Assembly: GCF_001889525.1 (NCBI RefSeq)
Contig: NZ_CP018192.1
Span: 1,152,501-1,216,500 of the forward strand
DNA: 64,000 nucleotides
Reading direction: 5' to 3'
Source: Granulibacter bethesdensis
GTDB taxonomy: Bacteria > Pseudomonadota > Alphaproteobacteria > Acetobacterales > Acetobacteraceae
Position 1 is the stretch's first letter. Each line of letters begins with the position of its first letter. The position numbers and the translations under genes are program-made. The notes under the pieces are model-generated. The model saw only the letters and a list, made by a program, of their open reading frames with translations. It was not told where the DNA came from and made no database searches. Positions 36,636 through 46,192 of the stretch are shown here, one piece after another.

Positions 36636-37810
36636 GCCGAAGGCGGCTCGAAGCGAAGCAGGCAGCGGTCTGCGATGTCGTACAGGCAGCCTTTCAGAAA
36701 TGCCGACTGGTCTTCGAGGCCCTTCGGACGGGACGCGTTGATCGCGTCCATCCGCTCGACGCAGAGGGCATGAAATACAGGCCCGGTCGCCTCCAAAGCG
36801 CCGGAGACCAACCGCGTGCGCAGGGTCAGCGCGTCGGACTTCACACGGCGCTGTAGCTGTCCGACTTCTTCGCTTTCCTGATAACGGGGTGTCCGGACGG
36901 CCGCGGCATAGTCGAGGCGAAGGTCCAGTGCCAAGGCAATGATCTCCGCAGGCAACGATGCTGCCTCCAGCTTCTCGGCCAGCCTTCCGCCGGACACACG
37001 CCGGGCACCCTCAGCAAGCTCTTCAAGCTTGGCAGCCCACCAGGCGGTGACCCGGCCTCGAGTAATGATCTTTTTTGCCCGGTCGGGCTTCCATTTCGCA
37101 TCGCCGGCTACCTTTGCCATTTGGCGAAGATCCTCCAGCAACGTGTCGAGCTGGTCGAGCAGCAAGACCGAACATCCGGCCGCTACGGCAAGGGTCATCA
37201 GCCTCCGCCGATTCTCGTTTACAACCGCCTGATACTCATTGCGGACGTCCCATCGACAGTGTTGCAACCAATAGCCGCAATCATTACCCTTGGCCGATTT
37301 TACGTTGGGAAACCGCTTTTCGATCTCTGCTCGAAGTGCGACCATCTCCTCTGCCTTCAGGACTCGGGCTTCGGTCTTGAACGGATAGGTCAGGGGCTTC
37401 AGCGCCTTTGCCGGCTGGCGCAGAGTGACAATTCGAAAGTGCGCAATTTCACTATGCTTGTCACGGCCAAGTGACGTTTCGAACAACGACGATCCGGGCG
37501 TCTTTTTCTTCTCGCACAACAACGCCACTGTCCAAAGCTGGTCTGGCTCCTCGGCCTTAACTTGCGCATACTCTGCAATTAGTGCTTCAGAGGTCGCATC
37601 CTGACGGATGACAATCGCATCTTCATGTGTTTCGCAGTGGACCTTGAGAACGGTGACGTCTTCGAGCATTTCGATAAGGAAGCCGACGACAATCTCGTCC
37701 TGATAGGTGAAGCCGGTCCGCGCGCTCGGACCTCCTTCTTCGGTCGGACATAGGTCGTCGACAGAAGGCCAGATTTGCTTTGGCCCAGCGTCACCAACTG
37801 CTTCAGACAT
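36632..37810 (-). CDS. Cap4/DUF4297-like nuclease effector of an ABC-3C-like system
   Basis: 392 residues. N-terminal GFTYQDEIVVGFLIEML and the PD-(D/E)xK-like core ETHEDAIVI (Glu63-Asp64) with AEYAQVK (Gln83-Val-Lys85) resemble the double-strand DNA endonuclease domain of Cap4/DUF4297 proteins. The remainder (residues about 150-392) is alpha-helical and may bind the partner. First gene of the three-gene operon. The nuclease role is inferred from motif and position; alternative is a non-catalytic DUF4297 member. Confidence 0.68.
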   Translation of the reverse strand: MSEAVGDAGPKQIWPSVDDLCPTEEGGPSARTGFTYQDEIVVGFLIEMLEDVTVLKVHCETHEDAIVIRQDATSEALIAEYAQVKAEEPDQLWTVALLCEKKKTPGSSLFETSLGRDKHSEIAHFRIVTLRQPAKALKPLTYPFKTEARVLKAEEMVALRAEIEKRFPNVKSAKGNDCGYWLQHCRWDVRNEYQAVVNENRRRLMTLAVAAGCSVLLLDQLDTLLEDLRQMAKVAGDAKWKPDRAKKIITRGRVTAWWAAKLEELAEGARRVSGGRLAEKLEAASLPAEIIALALDLRLDYAAAVRTPRYQESEEVGQLQRRVKSDALTLRTRLVSGALEATGPVFHALCVERMDAINASRPKGLEDQSAFLKGCLYDIADRCLLRFEPPSA

Positions 37811-38104
37811 GCGACGCGCTTATTAGCACCGAACCTGATGGGATCCGGCATGAACGCGTCGGACACAATGCGATGGATATCCCCACGACCTCCCCTCCCT
37901 GTAGGCTTATGGACATGCCGAGACTGGAACCTCAAGCACGATTGCGGCCAGCATAACGTAATTGCGTTCTCCGGCTGAATCGTTTGACCATAGAAGCGGT
38001 CAGCTCAAAGATCGAAGAAGGCTGAGCATCAATGACGCTCCAAAGCGCAATTCCTTCGTTGCAGGAGCGCCAGTATCGACACTGTCGCGATGGGGCCGGT
38101 CATG

Positions 38105-39502
38105 TCACAAGTCGTCGTCCCACCCGTCGACCCATGCTCCATCCGCCTGCATTGTCGCCATCAGGCGCCGGATTGTCAGAACGATCTCGGCCAAGCGCAG
38201 TCCGTCGATCGGACGGGCGTGCATCGTCGGGCGCCTGTGTGCATTGAGGCGCTGCAGATCGACCTTTAGCCCGTCGCGATCGCCGAACACCGCTCCGAAC
38301 ACCTCCTCCCAATTCTGTCGGGTGGAGATTACGGCGATCAGATCACCAAGATTGGTGAAGTTGATGAGCGGCTGGCGATCCTCGCCCGCCTTGTAGGCAT
38401 CGCGCCGCGTCCGTTTGGCTTCGCCGACGATATTCCCTGGTACGCGTGCGGTGAACCACTTGGTGGCGTCTTCGCCTTTGGCTGCCAGATGTGCCTCCAG
38501 CTTCGCCGCGATATAGGCGCGTAACACCACCTCAAACGCGTCGATCGCGCAAAAGGCATCATGCCGGGCGCAGCCGGTGGTTATCGACATCCGCAGCGGG
38601 CCGATCTCGACTACGGCCTTGACCCCGGTTCGCGTTCGCTTGCCCTCAACGACGCCGCTGTCGACCAGTACCTCCACGACCGCGGCGCTGTCGGCATCCA
38701 CCAGTCCAGGATCGACATCGGCGTCACGGTAGAGGCGTTCCCGCGTCGGTCGGTCGCGCCAAAAGGCCGCCGGAAGATCGGGGTGGGTATGCCATGTGCC
38801 AAGAAGTGCATCGAACGCAGCCTGACCCAGCGACGCGCGTGGACCGAAGGTGTCGAGCGCACCAGCAAAGGCGGACATCCGCAGTGTCGTGGCGTCCCGG
38901 ATGGCAGACAATTCGATCCCGCGGCTCGCCCGCGCAGTCAGATCGCTCACATTGGCGCTGCCTGTCGCCATCCGCTGGAGCCTGGCCATTTCCTCAGTCG
39001 CGGTGTCGGACGCTTTCAGGATGCTGGACAACGCAGCCTCGTCACGCGCCAGCAGCCCGGACGACCAGTTCGTAGCGCGGGTGATGGCACTGATTTCGGC
39101 GCGTTGCGCGATAGCCGAGGCGGTCAGATCCTGTCGCAGCGTATCCGAGAAGCCGCCGCCAAGATAATCCCGCTGAATTCGGTCGTTCAGCGTACCAATT
39201 TGGTCGCCATACTGTCTAGCCAGTGCGGTGGCAGTTGTAGCCGCGTCGCGTCCGACCAGAAACTCACTGGAGAGGCGGGTGCTGAAGCTCTGCTTTTCGC
39301 GCAAATAGGCGCCCACGCTACCCAAGGCGTTGTCTCGCAAGCCCAGAGCGACTTCCTCTAGTCCCGACCGAGGTCGATTGCCGAACAGGCCACCTAGCGG
39401 CTGCATAGCCCGATGCGCCTCCGCGATAGCTGATGCGGTTTGATCGATTCCCATCAGTTCTTTGAGCCGGCGCTGTTCCCGGAAGTAGTCGTCGATCGAC
39501 AT
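38105..39502 (-). CDS. Swt1-type HEPN domain protein
   Basis: 465 residues, no membrane segment. Residues 1-300 are helical, rich in Ala and Arg, and not recognised. The C-terminal 130 residues (AFCAIDAFEVVLRAYIAAKLEAHL ... NWEEVFGAVFGDRDGLKVDLQRLNAHRRPTMHARPIDG) fit a Swt1-like HEPN domain with an Rx4H-type pair in RRPTMH, the RNase motif of active HEPNs. It lies 294 bp upstream of the ABC-3C-like operon on the same strand and divergent from the toxin-antitoxin pair. A defence or RNA-cutting role is inferred from family and place. Confidence 0.62.
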   Translation of the reverse strand: MSIDDYFREQRRLKELMGIDQTASAIAEAHRAMQPLGGLFGNRPRSGLEEVALGLRDNALGSVGAYLREKQSFSTRLSSEFLVGRDAATTATALARQYGDQIGTLNDRIQRDYLGGGFSDTLRQDLTASAIAQRAEISAITRATNWSSGLLARDEAALSSILKASDTATEEMARLQRMATGSANVSDLTARASRGIELSAIRDATTLRMSAFAGALDTFGPRASLGQAAFDALLGTWHTHPDLPAAFWRDRPTRERLYRDADVDPGLVDADSAAVVEVLVDSGVVEGKRTRTGVKAVVEIGPLRMSITTGCARHDAFCAIDAFEVVLRAYIAAKLEAHLAAKGEDATKWFTARVPGNIVGEAKRTRRDAYKAGEDRQPLINFTNLGDLIAVISTRQNWEEVFGAVFGDRDGLKVDLQRLNAHRRPTMHARPIDGLRLAEIVLTIRRLMATMQADGAWVDGWDDDL

Positions 39503-39649
39503 CGTGTTCGGTGCCCCGGCTTTGCTGCCTTTTAGGTAGGAAGCGGCGTGCCGATCTTCTACCGTCCAGCGGCCTCACGCCGACGATCGCAGGGAAGGAC
39601 CGTAGGAGCCAAGGCACGCCGCGCGGCCGTTGTTTGAACGGCTGTTCTA

Positions 39650-39661
39650 GGATATATATCC
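39650..39661. promoter_or_regulatory. Palindrome upstream of the toxin-antitoxin genes
   Basis: Perfect 12-bp palindrome GGATATATATCC, 24 bp before the antitoxin start and within the divergent HEPN/antitoxin gap. AT-rich centre and position fit an operator for antitoxin autoregulation, which is inference. Confidence 0.45.
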
Positions 39662-39684
39662 AGCCATATGATTGGAGGCTGGCG

Positions 39685-39987
39685 ATGAGCAATGCCGCAC
39701 AAAAGCGAGCGATCCGCAATTATCGGTCACGTCAGGCCCAGCGGGGTATCGCGCGTTTCGAGGTTCAGGCGCTTGACGCAGACCGCGAACTGATCCGCGC
39801 GCTCGCTCGTCGGCTTGCCGATGACGGCCCGGAGGCGACGCACGCACGCACGATCGTCCAACAGATCGTGTCCGGAGAACCGCCGCATCAGGGCGGCATC
39901 CTTCAGGCGTTGCGCCGCTCGCCGCTCGTTGGCGCCGATCTCGACCTCGGCCGCGCCCACGAGGAAGGGCGCAGGGTCGATCTGTGA
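39685..39987 (+). CDS. Antitoxin of a VapBC-like pair
   Basis: 100 residues, ATG at 39685 after TTGGAGG. The N-terminus MSNAAQKRAIRNYRSRQAQRGIARFEVQALDADRELIRALARRLA resembles the ribbon-helix-helix/DNA-binding part of alphaproteobacterial antitoxins; the C-terminus should wrap the toxin. Its stop overlaps the GTG start of the PIN toxin (GTGA), the normal antitoxin-toxin coupling. Confidence 0.72.
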   Translation: MSNAAQKRAIRNYRSRQAQRGIARFEVQALDADRELIRALARRLADDGPEATHARTIVQQIVSGEPPHQGGILQALRRSPLVGADLDLGRAHEEGRRVDL

Positions 39988-40415
39988 CGCGATACCTGCT
40001 CGACACCAACATCATCAGCAACATCGTCAAGCCGACGCCTTCCGCCCACCTGCTCGACTGGATGGCGGAGCAGCGCGACGATGCGCTATTCATTGCGTCA
40101 TTGACGGTCGCGGAAATCCGGCGTGGCGTTCTGGAAAAGCCGGCCGGCAGGAAGCGCGAGGCGCTTGATGCATGGTTTGCCGGTCCCGAAGGACCGCAGG
40201 CTTTGTTCGCGGGGCGCATCCTGCCGTTCGACGACCGGGCCGGGCTGATCTGGGCGCGGCTGATGGCGGACGGGAAGATTGCCGGCCGCCCACGCAGCGG
40301 CCTCGACATGATCGTCGCGGCAGTCGCCGATGCCAACAATTGCGTAGTCGTTACCGACAACGAGAAGGACTTCGCCGGGCTTCAATTCATCAATCCATTG
40401 CGTGGAGCAGCCTGA
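39984..40415 (+). CDS. VapC-type PIN ribonuclease toxin
   Basis: 143-residue PIN protein. The acidic catalytic set is present: Asp7 in YLLDTN, Glu44 in TVAEIRRG, Asp108 in SGLDMIVAAVA, and Asp125/Asp129 in VVTDNEKDF. It should cut RNA, typically tRNA or rRNA, when not bound by the upstream antitoxin. GTG start. Confidence 0.85.
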   Translation: MTRYLLDTNIISNIVKPTPSAHLLDWMAEQRDDALFIASLTVAEIRRGVLEKPAGRKREALDAWFAGPEGPQALFAGRILPFDDRAGLIWARLMADGKIAGRPRSGLDMIVAAVADANNCVVVTDNEKDFAGLQFINPLRGAA

Positions 40416-40451
40416 TGTCGAACGCCGTCTGGCATTACTCGGGAGGGCGGC

Positions 40452-41234
40452 ATGGCTGAAACCCAGATCGAGTGGACCGACTCCACTTGGAATCCCGTCG
40501 CGGGATGTTCGATCGTCACCGCCGGCTGCACGCATTGCTATGCGATGGAGATGGCTAAGCGACTCGAAGCGATGGGCGTCGACAAATATGCCGGGCTGAC
40601 CCGAAAGACCGGCAAGCGGACCGTCTGGAACGGCGTAGTGCGCGAAGACCGCGACGCGCTGTCGATCCCGCATAGCTGGCGTAAGCCCCGAAAAATCTTT
40701 GTCAACTCGATGAGCGACCTGTTCCATGAACGGGTGAGCGACGCCTTCATCCTCGACGTCTGGCAGGTAATGCGCGACACGCCGCGGCACAATTATCAGA
40801 TTCTCACCAAGCGACCCGAACGCATGGCAGAACTTGTTGCCAGCCAGATCGGGGAAGTCCTGCCAAATGTCTGGCTCGGCACCAGCATCGAGGACGCCGA
40901 TGTCGTGGATCGCATCGAGCATCTGCGCAAAGCGCCTGCCGCGATCCGCTTCATCTCGTTCGAGCCGCTGATCGGCGGGGTTGGTGCGGTCGATCTCACC
41001 GGCATTCATTGGGCGATTGTCGGCGGCGAAAGCGGCAAGTCCGCCCGTCCGATCCGCGAGGAATGGATCGACGAAATCCACGCTCGATGCCTCTCGGCCG
41101 GCACCGCATTCTTCTTCAAGCAATGGGGGACATGGGGCAAGGACAACAAGAAACGGTCGAAGAAGGCGAACGGCCGCGAGTATCGTGGGCAGACCTGGGA
41201 TGAGATGCCGACTGTGACACACGCTGTCGCATAA
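40452..41234 (+). CDS. DUF5131 (Gp37/Gp68) three-Cys-motif protein
   Basis: 260 residues, phage Gp37/Gp68 family. N-terminal EWTDSTWNPVAGCSIVTAGCTHCYA carries Cys19, Cys26 and Cys29 (CX6CX2C), reminiscent of the radical-SAM CX3CX2C cluster. Other family blocks: FVNSMSDLFHE, QILTKRPERM, NVWLGTSIEDADVVDRI and ISFEPLIGGV. Enzymatic function is not known. The downstream gene is its constant partner TcmP (26 bp away), so the two form a module. Confidence 0.85.
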   Translation: MAETQIEWTDSTWNPVAGCSIVTAGCTHCYAMEMAKRLEAMGVDKYAGLTRKTGKRTVWNGVVREDRDALSIPHSWRKPRKIFVNSMSDLFHERVSDAFILDVWQVMRDTPRHNYQILTKRPERMAELVASQIGEVLPNVWLGTSIEDADVVDRIEHLRKAPAAIRFISFEPLIGGVGAVDLTGIHWAIVGGESGKSARPIREEWIDEIHARCLSAGTAFFFKQWGTWGKDNKKRSKKANGREYRGQTWDEMPTVTHAVA

Positions 41235-41259
41235 CAGGGCTGAGTACAGGGGAGGCGGT

Positions 41260-42516
41260 GTGGTCGAGAAGCGATATGAGTGGGCAGACGGCGCAGTTCT
41301 CGAAGAACATTCGCGCCGGAAGCACAAAATCCTTCGCGAATATGTGTTCGACTATCTCACCGTCCGCTGCAAGTTGCCGCAGCAGGAGCGTTTCCGGCTC
41401 GCCATCGTCGATGGCTTTGCCGGTGGCGGGCGATATCAGTGTGGCGCGGCCGGCTCGCCACTGATCTTCGTTGAGGAGCTGAAGCGGGCGGTTGAAGCGG
41501 TGAACACGCAGCGGGTCGTTCAGGGACTTGGCGCGATCGAGGTCGAGTGCTTGCTCGTCTTCAACGACGCCAGCCGCGACGCGATCGAGCTACTGAAAAC
41601 GCATGTCGCCCCAATGCAAGCCGACATCGCGCTGACCTGCCCCAAGCTTCACTTAAAGGTGGAGTATCTGAACGACTTCTTCGAGATCGCTTATCCGAAG
41701 ATCAAGGCGCTGCTGGGACAGGGCCGCTACCGGAGCGTGATCTTTAACCTCGACCAGTGTGGCCATAGCCATGTCGAACGCGGCACGATTCTCGACATCA
41801 TGCATTCCTGGCCCGCAGCCGAAATCTTTTACACCTTCGTCATCACATCTTTGCTGGCGTTTCTCCAGAAGGACGAACCCGAGCGCCTGCGCTCGCAGCT
41901 CGACCACCTCGGTATTCCGGCCAACGACATGCAGGCGCTCGACGGGCTGATGAGCCGGAAGGACTGGCTCGGCACGGCCGAGAAGATCGTCTTCGACGCC
42001 TTCCGCCTATGCGCTCCGTATGTCAGCCCGTTCTCGATCAACAATCCCGGCGGATGGCGATACTGGCTGATCCACTTCGCCAATGCGTATCGGGCGCGGC
42101 AGGTCTACAATAACATCCTCCACGACAATGCGAGCTTGCAGGCACACGTCGGCAGGCCCGGCCTCAATATGCTGTCCTACGATCCTCGGCATGACGAGAG
42201 GATGCTCTATCTCTTCGACGATAGGGGACGGGCGTCAGCGAAGACCCAATTGCTGGACGACATCCCCCGTCTCGTGACCGAGGCAGGCGATGCGATATCC
42301 GTGATGGAGTTCTACGAAAGCATCTACAACGTTACCCCGGCGCACGCGGACGACGTTCACGCGGCGATCATCGAGAACCCGGACCTTGAGGTAATTACAC
42401 CGTTTGGCGGCGAGCGCCGCAAGGCCAATACGATCGCCGTGAACGACATCATCAAGCTGAAGAACCAACGCAGCTTCTTCCCGATGTTCCTGAATGCGGC
42501 AACGAAGACCAAATAG
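41260..42516 (+). CDS. tcmP: Three-Cys-motif partner protein TcmP
   Basis: 418 residues; GTG at 41260 after GGGGAGG. The TcmP family is named because it accompanies DUF5131. The N-terminal half looks like a class I methyltransferase fold: IVDGFAGGGRYQCGAAGSPL (glycine-rich loop, residues 49-68), LLVFNDASRDAIELLKTHV (possible motif II) and VIFNLDQCGHSHVERG (possible motif IV). SAM binding is an inference from these signs. It converges on the helicase gene, 55 bp away. Confidence 0.8.
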   Translation: MVEKRYEWADGAVLEEHSRRKHKILREYVFDYLTVRCKLPQQERFRLAIVDGFAGGGRYQCGAAGSPLIFVEELKRAVEAVNTQRVVQGLGAIEVECLLVFNDASRDAIELLKTHVAPMQADIALTCPKLHLKVEYLNDFFEIAYPKIKALLGQGRYRSVIFNLDQCGHSHVERGTILDIMHSWPAAEIFYTFVITSLLAFLQKDEPERLRSQLDHLGIPANDMQALDGLMSRKDWLGTAEKIVFDAFRLCAPYVSPFSINNPGGWRYWLIHFANAYRARQVYNNILHDNASLQAHVGRPGLNMLSYDPRHDERMLYLFDDRGRASAKTQLLDDIPRLVTEAGDAISVMEFYESIYNVTPAHADDVHAAIIENPDLEVITPFGGERRKANTIAVNDIIKLKNQRSFFPMFLNAATKTK

Positions 42517-42571
42517 GGATTGCGCGTCGAAGAATTGGGTCACGATCCCTGATCGACCGTGACCCGAACGA

Positions 42572-45166
42572 TCACTTTCCGACGAATTCCATCGCATCGG
42601 CTGCCTTTTTCAACCGTTCGACAATTGTGGATTGGGTCAGACCATCCTTGTGCAGGCGCTTCTTCGCATCATCCTTCCAGAGCAGATTGCCGTGCGGCGG
42701 CAGCTTCGCTTTCAATTCCCTCACGGTCTGAATGGCCTTCTTTGCCCATTTCTGGAAATCATCGACCGACCAATAGAGTACTTTCTTCAGGGCCGGTTTC
42801 GCGCCGATCCCGGCCTTGGTGCACGGCGTGACGAGAATTGCGGTCAGGCTCAGATCACCGGCGCCCGGCACATTTTCCTTGATCCAGTCGGGGTGCATCG
42901 CGGCCTGCTTCGCTTTTTCCGCGCCGAACACCGTCGTGGCGCTGCCATTAGCATGATCCTCAAAAACGATGCCCTTGGTTTCTCCGAGCCACCACGGATC
43001 GGGCGCGGCATCGGACTCCCCGTTTCCGGCGGTGAACCCAAGCAGCTCGCCCAACTCGCGCTGGCCTTCCTCGAACGTCTCCGGCTTGACGAGGTTCTTG
43101 AGGATACGCTTGGCCTTCTTCTCGAACGCGCGGTCGTTCGCCGTACCCATCGCAAGCAGCGTCGCTTCGAGACGTTCGACTTGGACGATGGCATCCTCGT
43201 CAACGATCTCGGACTCGGCTGCCTCATCCGTCGACTGCGCCTTCGCCAGGCGCGCCAGCCAGCCTACACCCGGCGCGGCCTTCATTGCCTCGCCGAACTG
43301 TTCGCGCGCCGTCTGCTGGTGCGCGTCGTTGGCGGCCTTTGACATGGACCAGGCGACGGCCCCCGCCAGATAATGCCACAGCGCACGATAGCCGCGAAGT
43401 TCTGGCGCGGTCAGCTTTGCCGTGATCGCCCGGGCTTCGACGAGTGCGGTATCGGCGTCTCCCATCCATAGCGCTTTCGAATAGCGCACTTCGTGGGCGA
43501 CGACGTTTTCGAGAATGTCCATCGCCGGATAGGGCGTCTGGGTGTAGTCGTTCGCATTGTCGAGGATTTCAGCGTTGGCCTCGGCCCAGTCGTTCTTATT
43601 GGCGAGAAAGCTCTTGAAATTGCCGATGAGATCATCGGTCTCGACATCCTTCGACTGCTCGACCCCGAATGCGAGTTCGGCCTGAAGCTCCGGATGGAAA
43701 TGCGCCCAGTTACGATCATCGGCCAGATATTCGAGCAACTCGTGCCCGGTGACGAACACCGCAGAACGATCCTGAAGGGCACGGGTGCAGCGCCCTGCCG
43801 CTTGCAACACGCGCGTCTGGAGCCGTTCGTTGAACAGCGCCATCGCGCCCATCTTGGTCATCAGGAACCGTTCCTGGGCGTTGGTCGCCTTCGGCAGTCC
43901 GTCGAGGCATAGGAGGTGACATTCGTCATTAGGAAAGTCGATGCCGTCGAAGCGGCCAGCCATGATGGCAGCCGCCTTATCGGCACCGACGAAGTCCTCC
44001 TTCGAATCTTCGATGTCAGCAGCGTTGAAAATCTCGAATCCATCGAGTTCCTCCACCTGCGCGCGGATGGTCGCTGCCGCAGCCTCGTTCGGCGTCAGGA
44101 CGACAGACCGCCCGGCAAGCTTCTGCATTTTCAGCCGCAGCTTCTCGCACTCGGCCGGTTCGAGCGACAGGCCTGGAAAGATGAAGAAGCGTCGCCCGAC
44201 GCCTGCCGAGCGGAATCCTTCGGGAGCAGGTAGTCGCCGGATCGCCGACGTGCCGGTCAGTCGTTCCAGATCACCGCCGGCGCCCAATGTCGCCGACATA
44301 AAGATGCGCTGCTTGGCGTTGGCGAACGGAGCATGATCCCAGACCGGCGGTATCAACGGGCGGATAAGGATTTCACGCGACGCAAGATAGACGTGACATG
44401 ACGACAGATGGTCGCGCAGCAATTGCCAGTGGAATGTAACATCGTCGCTGGCATCGGAATTGGCGTCGATGATGTCGGTGAGTTTCGGCGCAATTTCTTG
44501 AAGGACCGTCGATGGCAGCTTGTCCACCCATGTTGCGTCCGACGGGTCTTTCCAGTCGCCGGTGAGGCGGGCGTGGGATTGGCCGGTCAGATAGGGGCGC
44601 AGGAGGTCGCTGACTGCCGCATGGAGCGCGGCATGGTCCTCGTCGCCAGCCGGTATCTCCAGCGACCACATTTTGGCGATGTAGTTTTCGGCAGCGTGGG
44701 CGTCGTCGATGATGACGACATCTGGATTGCTAAAAAAGGGGCGGACGTTGAACAGGCTGGAATAGGTGGTAACAGCGACCTTGGCTCCAGTAGTGTAATC
44801 CGACTTGGACGCCGCAGAATAATTCTTCTTCGCGCTGGTAAAGCCGACAGCATCGATCCCGTAGCGGTTTTGCGCCTGATCGACAGTTTGGTTGACGAGC
44901 TGTCGCGTCGGGCAAAGATAGACGACGCGTTCCTTGAACTTGCGCCGGCGCTATTCCGCAATCAACAGACCGACCAACGTCTTGCCGCTTCCTGTCGGCA
45001 GTTGAAGGGCAACATCCTTTTCATTGACCATCTGCTCGCCGTAGGCGCGGAGCATGTCGCGCTGGTGCGTCATGACATCGGGCAGCTTCCGCCGGGTCAG
45101 GGTCTGAAAAAGCTTTGCCGGCGAGTCCGGCGCGCTCAGGGTCGCGGTGTTCTTTTTGAATGCCAT
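42572..45166 (-). pseudogene. DinG/XPD-like superfamily 2 helicase split by an in-frame amber codon
   Basis: One open frame of 865 codons if the TAG at 44951-44953 (codon 72) is read through. Upstream part: HQRDML (Q motif-like) and Walker A LPTGSGKT (57-63). After the stop the same frame continues without any shift: motif Ia-like CPTRQLVNQ, DEAH-like VVIIDDAHAAEN, and near residue 400-480 the HELICc2 block with QAAGRCTR (motif VI). Only one base (TGG to TAG) would restore the frame. The second part has its own ATG at 44671, but that product would lack Walker A. The C-terminus is not recognised. It may be a fresh null allele or may need suppression. Confidence 0.8.
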
Positions 45167-45553
45167 AGATCGGGGCTGCTTCCGAGATTCGTTAGTCCGT
45201 TGTCGATGCCACTCATTCCAAAAAAGCTACCCAGGGTCGAGCGTTACCGACGAGCCGCCGGTAGGAGAGTGGCTCAATATAGCTTCTGCGCTTTTTGATG
45301 AGGCTGCTAGGGGCGCTGCCCCACGCGCGGGTCAAGGGATCGCTGTCGCTCGTCGGGGCCGGTATCCCCGGCCTTCCTCCACGTCGTTCCTCCGTTCCGT
45401 GCAGGCCGGGTGATACCCCTCCGGCCCGGACGCCCTTGCCCCTTGCTACCCCCGCTCTCGCCGAGGGGCAGGAGGTCAGACGCGGCGCTGTGCTGCGCTG
45501 ACCTCCAGACCGAAGGACAAGGCCATGACCGACACCGCCAATGCCCCCGCAAC
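45167..45553. other. 387-bp gap between helicase and methyltransferase
   Basis: No gene recognised. The plus-strand frame of the methyltransferase opens within it at 45410 but the first credible start is 45554. GC-rich stretch with a TGCCCCT/AGGGGCA inverted repeat at about 45432-45471. The tail (GAGGTCAGACGCGG and AAGGCCATG) looks like the leader of an alphaproteobacterial plasmid/ICE core, an impression not tested. Confidence 0.4.
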
Positions 45554-46192
45554 ATGATCTTCAATGGCGATTGCATCGACGTGATGCAGGCGTTCGATAC
45601 CGGATCGGTGGACATGATCCTGACCGACCCACCCTATGTCACCAACTACCGCGATCGGCAGGGACGCAGCGTCGCCAACGACGATAACGGGCGCTGGCTC
45701 AAGCCGGCGTTCGCCGAAATGCACCGGGTGTTGAAGGACGGCGTGTTCGAAGTCAGCTTCTACGGCTGGAACAAGGTCGACCTGTTCATGGAGGCGTGGC
45801 GCGCGGCGGGTTTCCGCATCGTCGGGCATCTGGGGTTCCGCAAGCGGTATGCGTCGTCGTCGTGGTTCCTGCGCTACGAGCACGAACAGGCGTATCTTCT
45901 TGCCAAGGGCAATCCGAAAGTGCCGGCCCGCGTCATCCCCGACGTGATCGACTTTCCGTACAGCAGAAACAGGCTCCACCCGACGCAGAAGCCGGTCGAG
46001 GCACTGCGCCCGCTGATCGAGGCGTTCAGCCGGCCGGGCGAACTGGTGCTGGACCCGTTCAGCGGATCGGGATCGACGCTGGCGGCGGCACAGGCGCTGG
46101 GACGCGATTGGGTCGGGATCGAACTGGACAACGGCCACTATCACACCGCCACCCGCCGGCTGGTGGAGGCGAACCGCAGCGCAGCCGCATAG
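45554..46192 (+). CDS. Site-specific DNA methyltransferase (orphan)
   Basis: 212 residues from the ATG at 45554, beginning MIFNGDCIDVMQAF. Catalytic motif IV DPPY (25-28) comes before motif X/I block LDPFSGSGSTLAAAQAL (167-182), the beta-type order used by N6-adenine or N4-cytosine methyltransferases. The internal region (RKRYASSSWFLRYEHEQAYLLAKG) may hold the target recognition part. No restriction enzyme gene is next to it, so it is likely an orphan or an anti-restriction/replication-control enzyme of the plasmid-like module. Confidence 0.88.
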   Translation: MIFNGDCIDVMQAFDTGSVDMILTDPPYVTNYRDRQGRSVANDDNGRWLKPAFAEMHRVLKDGVFEVSFYGWNKVDLFMEAWRAAGFRIVGHLGFRKRYASSSWFLRYEHEQAYLLAKGNPKVPARVIPDVIDFPYSRNRLHPTQKPVEALRPLIEAFSRPGELVLDPFSGSGSTLAAAQALGRDWVGIELDNGHYHTATRRLVEANRSAAA

